The notes under the pieces are model-generated. The model ran no database searches. It was not told where the DNA came from and was given only the letters and a program-made list of their open reading frames with translations. The position numbers and the translations under genes were made by a program. A stretch of 9,042 bases of DNA. It comes from an uncultured Dorea sp. (GTDB lineage: Bacteria > Bacillota > Clostridia > Lachnospirales > Lachnospiraceae). Below are positions 1 to 5,189 of the stretch, one piece after another. The stretch lies in NCBI GenBank assembly GCA_910577685.1, contig CAJTOH010000076.1, forward strand, positions 1 to 9,042, read 5' to 3'. Each line of letters opens with the position of its first letter. Positions within the stretch are counted from its first letter, which is position 1.

Positions 1-29
1 CAGGGCGGGAGTTTTTATATCCTGCCCTG
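1..29. other. Hairpin at the left edge of the window
   Basis: Bases 1-10 (CAGGGCGGGA) pair with 20-29 (TCCTGCCCTG) through ten positions, one of them a G:T wobble, around a 9-nt T-rich loop. No clear T-run follows, so this is either a weak terminator of a gene to the left of the window or a structured leader for the small ORF starting at 67. The sequence does not decide between these. Confidence 0.55.
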
Positions 30-66
30 TTCCGTTCATGAAATTTTAATACTAAAGGGAGATGAT

Positions 67-204
67 ATGGTTACGGCAGAAGATTTTAAAAATATGGTCT
101 ATGAGATCAATCATTGTTCTGGTACAGTAGATCCAGAAGAATGCCTGTCGGATTCAGTTTATTATTATAATAAGGATAAAGATAGAGTTGAAATTGCAGC
201 ATAG
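67..204 (+). CDS. Small hypothetical protein (45 aa)
   Basis: This short ORF has an ATG at 67 preceded by a good ribosome site (AAAGGGAG, about 53-60), which is the main reason to believe in it. The product is acidic, with an AEDF..MVYEINH start, a DPEEC motif and a run of tyrosines (VYYYNKDKD) near the end. I do not recognise the family. It shows no signal peptide or membrane segment. It stops abruptly at 202-204 and the next 160 bases are non-coding, so it may be a truncated copy of a longer accessory protein. It lies beside a broken PIN-domain gene, which fits a decaying cargo region. Confidence 0.45.
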   Translation: MVTAEDFKNMVYEINHCSGTVDPEECLSDSVYYYNKDKDRVEIAA

Positions 205-280
205 CAATAGACTGGTGAATTAAAAATTGTGGAAACCAGAAGGAATTTTAGAAAATCGTGAAGTGTATTTTAAATAGCAG

Positions 281-310
281 TTGCATTATATCAGAAAGTT
301 AGTATACAAT
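281..310 (+). promoter_or_regulatory. Weak candidate promoter for the PIN-domain remnant
   Basis: TACAAT at 305-310 is a reasonable -10 box. The only possible -35 at normal distance is TTGCAT (281-286), 18 bp upstream, and it matches TTGACA poorly. It is suitably placed for the gene remnant at 366, whose ribosome site lies at 352-360. Confidence 0.3.
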
Positions 311-365
311 AATATAGCAAGGATTATATTCTGTTCATTGAAATAGTAAAAAGAAGGTGGTATTG

Positions 366-618
366 TTGAAGATATATTTGGATAATTGTTGTTATAATAG
401 ACCATATGATGACCAATCGCAGATTAGAATATCATTAGAAACACAGGCTAAACTGTATATTCAAAATTTAGTAAAGGATAAGCAAATCAAAATGTGATTA
501 TTTTATTACAACGGATGATCGTTTGTTAAAGTATCAGGATGGCAAGATGCCTTTGGTTACACGGGAAGAATTTATTAGAAGAATTATAGTACGGCTGAAA
601 TCATGGATATGGGTTTAG
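366..618 (+). pseudogene. PIN-domain protein (toxin-like), internally deleted and frameshifted
   Basis: A TTG start at 366 with ribosome site AAGGTGGT (about 353-360) opens MKIYLDNCCYNRPYDDQ, the N-terminal strand with its first acidic residue typical of PIN-domain ribonuclease-like proteins. This frame stops at TGA 495-497 after 43 codons. In the +1 frame, from 493, the reading CDYFITTDDRLLKY follows; this is the C-terminal part of the same fold, with the conserved TTDDRLL acidic motif, and it runs to TAG 616-618. From what I remember of the family, intact members are about 140-150 aa, so roughly 65-70 central residues are missing. The join at 490-496 is therefore a deletion that also shifts the frame. 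The product cannot be active. The tail overlaps the 67-aa ORF that follows, the usual arrangement of a two-gene toxin-antitoxin-like pair. Confidence 0.8.
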
Positions 619-806
619 AATGTCTGGTTGAAAAATTGGGGATTGTTAATGCAGAACATTTTATTGCAACGATTAAAAGAGAAAGTTTTGATTATACGGC
701 ATGGCAGAGGGAATATTTTGACCAGATGTCTCCAGGACAGATTAGGAGAGAAGCGCGACAATATGCAGAAAGCCATTCACATAAGGGGAAAGGGAAAAGA
801 ATTTAA
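603..806 (+). CDS. Small partner protein of the PIN module (67 aa), possibly start-less
   Basis: The protein reads as a compact helical domain (GLECLVEKLGIVNAEHFIATIKRE, then FDYTAWQREYFDQMS) with a basic tail ending KGKGKRI. I recall small proteins of this type beside PIN-domain genes in Clostridia, where an antitoxin or accessory role is plausible; this is recollection, not a search result. The first ATG in frame, at 603, has no ribosome site. Open frame continues upstream to 579 and reads STAEIMDMG, with ATAGTACG at 586-593 where ATGAGTACG would give a natural start. A one-base loss of the original start codon is therefore likely. With the PIN gene upstream also broken, the gene is probably poorly expressed or dying. 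Confidence 0.5.
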   Translation: MDMGLECLVEKLGIVNAEHFIATIKRESFDYTAWQREYFDQMSPGQIRREARQYAESHSHKGKGKRI

Positions 807-813
807 TTTTATA

Positions 814-822
814 TGATATAAT
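814..822 (+). promoter_or_regulatory. Extended -10 element upstream of the repeat region
   Basis: TGATATAAT is a perfect -10 box with the TGn extension. No -35 box is visible at the correct distance. If active, transcription would start near 829 and run through the mirrored repeat arrays towards the gene at 1189. It lies just after the stop of the 67-aa ORF. Confidence 0.35.
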
Positions 823-916
823 GAAACGTTGTCAGAGTTAATCTGCCAGCGTTTTTATAAAATCTGGCAACCAGAAAAAATGTCATATAAATATTCAATG
901 AAAGGATAGGAGATAA

Positions 917-1168
917 AAACCGTTAAAACCGCTTAAACCGTCTAAGATTCCGTGTATATATGGGGATATTTGGCGGTTTAAACGGTTTGTGACATTAATA
1001 GTAGGATATGAAGTAATCTATACGGTAGAAAAGGTTCTTGAGAAATAAAGATGGATATTTTATAATGAAATTGGATTTATAATAACACCATCCATCCAAT
1101 CCGTTCAAACCGTCTTTTTATGAGTTATAAGGGAATATAAGAAGCGGTTTTGACGGTTTTGACGGTAG
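917..1168. repeat. Mirror-symmetric array of ten 9-bp-spaced AAACCG units
   Basis: Forward units AAACCG start at 917, 926 and 935. Reverse units CGGTTT lie at 974-979 and 983-988. Forward units start at 1098 (AATCCG, one change) and 1107. Reverse units lie at 1145-1150, 1154-1159 and 1163-1168 (the last degenerate, CGGTAG). Within each block the pitch is exactly 9 bp, and the following base is T or C. Eight of the ten are exact. The block pattern >>> << >> <<< folds on itself about position 1042-1043: the outer triplets match exactly under reflection and the inner pairs are off by 1 bp. Blocks 917-932 and 973-988 also form a 16-bp inverted repeat with one mismatch. Between the inner pairs lies AT-rich DNA with a promoter. 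Tandem short repeats like this are known as Rep-binding iterons, partition sites and multi-site operators; the sequence alone does not say which this is. I saw no DnaA box. Confidence 0.92.
1038..1066 (+). promoter_or_regulatory. Sigma-A promoter at the centre of the repeat array
   Basis: TTGAGA (1038-1043, five of six consensus bases) is followed after exactly 17 bp by a perfect TATAAT (1061-1066). Transcription should begin near 1073, giving a leader of about 115 nt before the ATG at 1189. The inner forward pair and the last reverse triplet of repeat units lie inside that leader, and the other five units lie upstream. A protein bound to the array could therefore repress or loop this promoter. 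Confidence 0.75.
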
Positions 1169-1188
1169 AAAAAGAGGTTATAGATAAT

Positions 1189-2550
1189 ATGTGGAGTGAA
1201 TTAATAAATACTATTTATATGGATACGCAATGTGAGAGTATAGGAATATATGATTGCACATCCCTGAGAAATGATACAATAGTTAAAAATGCAATGCTGT
1301 ATGTGCCAGATATCATATGGGAATTATATTATAAATATTTATTGGATGATGAAAAATATATAATTGATTATACAGATGAAGAATGGGAGAAATATTCGCC
1401 TCTGCTACAAAATAAACATCCTGAATATTCATTTGATTCAGAAGTGGGAATGGCAAAATCAAGAAGGAAACGAGTAACTTTGCTAGAGTATATTCATGTA
1501 GATAAGTGTAAAGTAGATGAGAATACAATTACATTTCCAGAGAGTGTTTTGATACCATTCTTTATACTTTATCTTCAAAATGAAGATTTTTTTTCGCTTT
1601 TTATTCAAGGGAGGAAAAATGATTTAAAATATGGAAAGAATATTATTAAATTTGGTAATTTATTAAATGAATATGATGATTATGGTTTTTATGGTTATAC
1701 TTATGAGCGATTAACAGGAGTTAATATAGCTTTGCTTTTTGCAAATTATTTTGTCAAAATGATTGATTGTTTGGGATTGCCTGTTTGTGATTATGACTTA
1801 AAGGGAATAGAAGATGAAATATGGGAACGAAATCAAAAGGATTATAAAGAGCGGCTAAAAAAGGCTTTATTATATTTATTGAAGAAAATGATGAAATTTC
1901 CAATGATATTTGGTCGAATAGTATGGTCGGAGATTATATTGCATTCTTTTTATGTAGAAGAAATAAAATATATTATAGGTAACAGTTTTGTACATTCGCC
2001 GTCCAAAGGATGTGTAGATGAGAACTATATTAAAAAAAGCTGTAGATTGTATCAAGTACGAAACGGAGATATAGTAGAATATATGTCCACACAAATAGAG
2101 AGTTTCATAAGGGAGATGGAGTTTAAAGGATTTGAAGCATACAGTCGAATATGTTTATATAGAGAATTAAATGCAGAAATACATCAAAAATTTGATGATT
2201 TGTTTCAGATGTCGAATGAAGTGTATGGCTTATATAAAGAATTAGTAATTGAAAGGTTGAATGAGAAAAAAATAAAGAAGGATATTTTATGGAGAGTAAA
2301 AGATATAAAAGCGATAAATCAATGGGGAAAGATAAAGAAATGTGCGGAAAAAATAGTATCAAAGAGGAATAAAGATACTATTATGGGTTACGAAGATATT
2401 GGTTGGTTTGTGAAGAAGGATATAAAAAATAATCCGCATAATACAATTCCAATCATATTTATAATGGAAGATATTATAAATAAAAAGGGATTTGAAAAAG
2501 ATGTAAATGATTTTTTAACGCAAGCTTTGGCTTTATGTAAAAATAAATAA
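1189..2550 (+). CDS. AT-rich protein of unknown family (453 aa)
   Basis: I do not recognise this protein. The start is placed at ATG 1189 because AAAGAGG (1171-1177) lies 11 nt before it; the in-frame TTG at 1150 is inside the repeat array and has no ribosome site. The product is rich in Lys, Ile, Tyr, Glu and Asp, appears mostly helical, and shows no signal peptide or convincing membrane span (the stretch SVLIPFFILYL is too short). A charged helical segment fills about residues 310-400. A single R-x6-H (R325, H332) occurs there but is too weak to assign a HEPN fold. Base composition is far more AT-rich than the ATPase and integrase genes beside it, which suggests separate acquisition. It has its own promoter and its own terminator, so it is an independent cargo unit between the repeats and the replication-like ATPase. 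Possible roles are host-defence cargo or a protein that binds the repeats; neither is shown. Confidence 0.85.
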   Translation: MWSELINTIYMDTQCESIGIYDCTSLRNDTIVKNAMLYVPDIIWELYYKYLLDDEKYIIDYTDEEWEKYSPLLQNKHPEYSFDSEVGMAKSRRKRVTLLEYIHVDKCKVDENTITFPESVLIPFFILYLQNEDFFSLFIQGRKNDLKYGKNIIKFGNLLNEYDDYGFYGYTYERLTGVNIALLFANYFVKMIDCLGLPVCDYDLKGIEDEIWERNQKDYKERLKKALLYLLKKMMKFPMIFGRIVWSEIILHSFYVEEIKYIIGNSFVHSPSKGCVDENYIKKSCRLYQVRNGDIVEYMSTQIESFIREMEFKGFEAYSRICLYRELNAEIHQKFDDLFQMSNEVYGLYKELVIERLNEKKIKKDILWRVKDIKAINQWGKIKKCAEKIVSKRNKDTIMGYEDIGWFVKKDIKNNPHNTIPIIFIMEDIINKKGFEKDVNDFLTQALALCKNK

Positions 2551-2555
2551 TTAGA

Positions 2556-2600
2556 ATAAAAATATTGATGTAAATAATTATTATACATCAATATTTTTAT
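2556..2600. terminator. Terminator after the 453-aa gene (17-bp perfect stem)
   Basis: Bases 2556-2572 are the exact reverse complement of 2584-2600, with an 11-nt loop. The stem is almost all A-T, its 3' arm contains TTTTTAT, and TTTTG follows from 2600, so it can terminate the plus-strand transcript. It starts 5 bp after the stop codon. Its symmetry would also allow termination from the other side. Confidence 0.88.
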
Positions 2601-2650
2601 TTTGTCAAGAAGCTGGAGAAATTAAGGAAGAATAAAAATATTCCAAAATA

Positions 2651-2659
2651 TGTTAGAAT
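2651..2659 (+). promoter_or_regulatory. Extended -10 promoter for the ATPase gene
   Basis: TGTTAGAAT gives a TGn-extended -10 box (TAGAAT, 2654-2659), with no good -35 at 17 bp, as is common for extended -10 promoters. Transcription would start near 2666, leaving a leader of about 40 nt that contains the ribosome site at 2693-2699. It is the only promoter-like element I see between the upstream terminator and the ATPase gene. Confidence 0.5.
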
Positions 2660-2707
2660 CCAGACATGCTGAATGAATCAGCAAAAAAAATCAAGGGAGT
2701 GAAAATC

Positions 2708-4684
2708 GTGGAAAACTTTAAAACGAAAAATGTTAAGGTCGAGTGGAGGATGAAACTATTTACGCATGTGGATTCAGATACACCGCCACCGCGGCAGAAA
2801 TTATTTAGTCATGTCGACCCGGGGGAAAAACTGATGGAACATTTGGATGACCGGCTGATTGTGAAAGAAAACGGAGAAATCGGGCTAAAAAAAGATTATG
2901 GAGATGGCATTTATCCGGTGTTTATAGGGACAGCACCGATAATGGAGGAAAACGTTACGGAAATAAAGCATCCCCCGGTTTCAAAAGTTGCGCCAGTGCC
3001 TTTATCTTTATCGGTTGTCACAGATATTGAGGCATTTGCTTCCGGTAATTTTGAGTTGAAGCTGTTAGCCGTCACCGAAAGGATTGAGGAAACTGCTGAA
3101 AAAGAAATCTGCAGGATAGCGTATGAATTTTTGGTCCAAACCCAATGGGGGCAGTACCGTAAAGAGGTTGCGGCAGAGAATTTGGAAGATTTTACTTGGG
3201 TAAGAGAGGCGACCGAAGGCAGGGCATTTTTTTCAGAACGGAAAGACCGAGCTGAATTTGCCACCTACGTCCATGAAGTCATCGAAAAAGAGATTGATGG
3301 GGTTGAGAGGCGGGTGGTTTATGGCACCAATGGATGGAAAAAACTGGGGGAAAAATATCGGTATGTTTGCGATTCAGGTGTTGTCGGTAATCTGGACATT
3401 AACATTAGAGCTGCGTATGATATGAAGTTTGAAATTGTGAAAAACATGTCAAAGAGGGAAAGTATTCAGCAATTCTGGGGGATGGAAAGAATCTGCAGGC
3501 GTATGGAGAATGCGCACATGCTTATGACATTTTCGAGTATGAGCGTTTTGACCACTATTTTTAAAGTGGCAGGATTTCCGATTAAATTTTTTCTTGGCGT
3601 TTTTGGAACGACGAATACCTTAAAAACTTCTGTGGCTATGGTTTTTTCAAAGATTTTTAATGCTCAAGAGCAGACTGAACCGGAAGTGACCTTTACTTCA
3701 ACAGTGGCGGGAATCGAAACTTTTGTGGCAAAATATTCGGACGCAATCCTTCTGGTGGATGATTTCATGCCGGGGAGTGGAAATGCCAAGCAGTCCGAAC
3801 TTGACTCAAAATTTGAATTTTTGAGCAGGGCATATGGCGACCGAACAGCTAAGAAGCGGATGACCGTTTTTGCCAAGCAGGACGTCGAATATCCAGTTCG
3901 GGGATGTTGCATGGTTACAGGAGAGTTGGTTACGGGTGTTCAATCATCCAGAACGCGCGTTCTCAACATAAAATTTGAGCAGGGTGATGTCGATAAGGAG
4001 ATTCTTACCTATTATCAGGAAAATCCGTTGATTTTGCCAACATTTCTGTATGGTTTCATTGATTTTATAACTCAGAATCAAACGGAAGTGATGAAATTGA
4101 TAAAACAAAAAGTGAAGATGTACAGACGAACGCTAAACTTTAGCATCGCACGTCTCAATGAGTCTGCAGCGCATTCACTTACTACATTGGATGTGTTGGG
4201 ACTGTACTGGAAGGAGGAGTTACCCGAATATGATATCGACAATGTGAAAGAGGTTTGGGTGCAAGGCATCCTAAAGGTATTTAGGGAAAATGACCGAAGG
4301 CTTGCGAATACAGATATGGCGACGGTTATTTTGCAGGCGTTAGAGGAGGCAATGCAGAACTTTCCAGAGAAGGTCAAAGATGTCGAACTGTTATGTAAGG
4401 ACGACGATGGGATGATTTATCTGGACAGCGAATATATTTATGTGCAGCAAAAATCTCTATACCAGTTTACTAAAAGTTATTGCAACAAATTCGACATCGA
4501 GTTTGTTAAGGACGTGAATATGATAGTTGAAAAGCTCAAGGAGAAGAATCTGCTGGACTACCTTACCAACAGCAAAGGACATGCGGAATGTGCAAGAAAA
4601 TTGAAGCAGTCAAAGGGAAATACCAAGAGGTTTCTCTACCTCAAACGTATGGTTATGGAGGCAGTGCTTGAAAAAGCAAGATAA
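2708..4684 (+). CDS. P-loop ATPase, DUF927-like, probable element replication protein (658 aa)
   Basis: GTG 2708 is chosen because AAGGGAG (2693-2699) stands 8 nt before it; the upstream in-frame ATG at 2666 lacks a ribosome site and coincides with the expected transcription start. Residues 16-22 and 31-37 repeat KLF(T/S)HVD at a 15-residue pitch. A variant Walker A, GTTNTLKTS, lies at 300-308 (Leu replaces the usual Gly before Lys306), Walker B AILLVDDF at 346-353, a sensor-like TGE at 404-406, and a possible arginine finger SSRTRV at 413-418. This order resembles the DUF927 class of helicase-like ATPases found in phages and integrative elements. I infer a role in replicating or unwinding the excised element, perhaps loading at the repeats at 917-1168. 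The C-terminal 100 residues look like a small helical or winged DNA-binding domain. The recombination genes begin 10-65 bp downstream, so co-transcription is likely. The ATPase call is firm; the exact function is inferred. Confidence 0.85.
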   Translation: MENFKTKNVKVEWRMKLFTHVDSDTPPPRQKLFSHVDPGEKLMEHLDDRLIVKENGEIGLKKDYGDGIYPVFIGTAPIMEENVTEIKHPPVSKVAPVPLSLSVVTDIEAFASGNFELKLLAVTERIEETAEKEICRIAYEFLVQTQWGQYRKEVAAENLEDFTWVREATEGRAFFSERKDRAEFATYVHEVIEKEIDGVERRVVYGTNGWKKLGEKYRYVCDSGVVGNLDINIRAAYDMKFEIVKNMSKRESIQQFWGMERICRRMENAHMLMTFSSMSVLTTIFKVAGFPIKFFLGVFGTTNTLKTSVAMVFSKIFNAQEQTEPEVTFTSTVAGIETFVAKYSDAILLVDDFMPGSGNAKQSELDSKFEFLSRAYGDRTAKKRMTVFAKQDVEYPVRGCCMVTGELVTGVQSSRTRVLNIKFEQGDVDKEILTYYQENPLILPTFLYGFIDFITQNQTEVMKLIKQKVKMYRRTLNFSIARLNESAAHSLTTLDVLGLYWKEELPEYDIDNVKEVWVQGILKVFRENDRRLANTDMATVILQALEEAMQNFPEKVKDVELLCKDDDGMIYLDSEYIYVQQKSLYQFTKSYCNKFDIEFVKDVNMIVEKLKEKNLLDYLTNSKGHAECARKLKQSKGNTKRFLYLKRMVMEAVLEKAR

Positions 4685-4693
4685 GAGGGCAAA

Positions 4694-4756
4694 ATGAGAA
4701 AAGGGCAGAGAATATCTGCGCAAGAAAGAAGAAAGCGGAGGGAATTATATGAATAG
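4694..4756 (+). CDS. Possible 20-aa very basic peptide ahead of the excisionase gene
   Basis: ATG 4694 follows GAGGG (4685-4689) at a 4-nt gap and opens 20 codons rich in Arg and Lys (MRKGQRIS..., then ERRKRRELYE), ending at TAG 4754-4756. The stop overlaps the start region of the excisionase gene (ATG 4749) in another frame, so its translation would bring ribosomes onto the next gene. It may be a coupling leader rather than a functional peptide. No family is recognised, and such a short ORF could be chance. Confidence 0.35.
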   Translation: MRKGQRISAQERRKRRELYE

Positions 4757-4973
4757 TGTAAATGAGAGAGAAAATAATTTAGAAACTGCGGAGATAGAAC
4801 ACATTGCACTGAATGAGAAAAGGCTGCTCGATATTGGAGAATTTCAGGTATACACAAGTTTAGGAAGGAGCCGAGCAACGCAGTTGGCAAAAGAATCCGG
4901 TGCGGTATTCCGGTTTGGCCGTCGCCTTTTGATTGACCGAATAAAATTCGACGCATGGTGCGACCAGCAGTAG
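4749..4973 (+). CDS. Excisionase-like helix-turn-helix DNA-binding protein (74 aa)
   Basis: ATG 4749 has a strong ribosome site GGAGGG (4738-4743). The first 23 residues are polar and acidic. Residues 24-74 form a compact winged-helix of the MerR/excisionase type: LLDIGEFQVYTSLGRSRATQ (recognition helix region), then GAVFRFGRRLLIDRIKFDAW, with the R-x-GRR-x-L-x-D wing typical of small excisionases from Gram-positive integrative elements. Such proteins bind and bend DNA next to attachment sites and tilt the integrase towards excision. It lies about 200 bp upstream of the integrase, the usual order for a xis-int module, and seems to be transcribed with the ATPase gene. A purely regulatory role cannot be excluded. 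Confidence 0.85.
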   Translation: MNSVNERENNLETAEIEHIALNEKRLLDIGEFQVYTSLGRSRATQLAKESGAVFRFGRRLLIDRIKFDAWCDQQ

Positions 4974-4977
4974 CCAG

Positions 4978-5003
4978 CTTGGAGAGGCTTATGCCTCTCC
5001 AAG
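4978..5003. other. Perfect 11-bp hairpin between the excisionase gene and the 51-aa ORF
   Basis: CTTGGAGAGGC (4978-4988) pairs perfectly with GCCTCTCCAAG (4993-5003) around a TTAT tetraloop, starting 4 bp after the excisionase stop codon. No T-run follows on the plus strand, so it is not a classic intrinsic terminator. It may protect the upstream mRNA, tune integrase expression, or be a protein-binding palindrome. It ends 14 bp before the ribosome site of the next ORF. Confidence 0.8.
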
Positions 5004-5033
5004 AATATCGGTAAGTCAAAGAGGTATTATGGA

Positions 5034-5189
5034 ATGAAAGAAAAGTTAAATATGGAGGCTTTAGTAGAGAACGAGATGAAAGAACTGGGCGTAGGGAGTA
5101 CTGAGTTTCTAAAGCGTCATGAAGAAATTATGGCGCTGATTGAAGATAGCAAACTGGCGAAAGGAAAGGATACATATGGCGAATGCTAG
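5034..5189 (+). CDS. Small hypothetical protein overlapping the integrase start (51 aa)
   Basis: AAAGAGGT (about 5018-5025) lies 8 nt before ATG 5034. A nearer ATG at 5029 gives only Met-Glu-stop (ATGGAATGA), overlapping the real start. The 51-residue product is acidic and helical (MEALVENEMKELGVG, then FLKRHEEIMALIEDSKLAK) and has no recognised family. It ends at TAG 5187-5189, 14 nt inside the integrase gene, so integrase translation is probably coupled to it. The integrase ribosome site (AAGGAAAGGA, 5161-5170) lies within its last codons. Roles as a recombination modulator or a simple coupling ORF are both possible. Confidence 0.6.
   Translation: MKEKLNMEALVENEMKELGVGSTEFLKRHEEIMALIEDSKLAKGKDTYGEC

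Noticed and set aside
844..869. TGCCAG/CTGGCA 6-bp stem upstream of the repeats as a terminator
   Set aside because: The stem is short with a 14-nt loop and no directly following T-run; too weak to call.
917..1168. CRISPR-like array
   Set aside because: The units are only 6-7 bp with 2-3 bp spacers and lie in both orientations; no cas genes are present.
1150..1188. TTG start at 1150 adding 13 residues to the 453-aa protein
   Set aside because: It lies inside the repeat array with no ribosome site, while ATG 1189 has AAAGAGG at a suitable distance.
2161..2184. R-x6-H pair (R325, H332) in the 453-aa protein as a HEPN nuclease motif
   Set aside because: One loose match without a polar residue after Arg or other HEPN features; it is likely to occur by chance in a protein of this size.
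2666..2707. ATG 2666 as start of the ATPase
   Set aside because: It has no ribosome site and falls at the predicted transcription start; GTG 2708 has a clear AAGGGAG.
5140..5175. TTG 5140 as integrase start
   Set aside because: ATG 5176 has a strong ribosome site and gives the normal integrase N-terminus.
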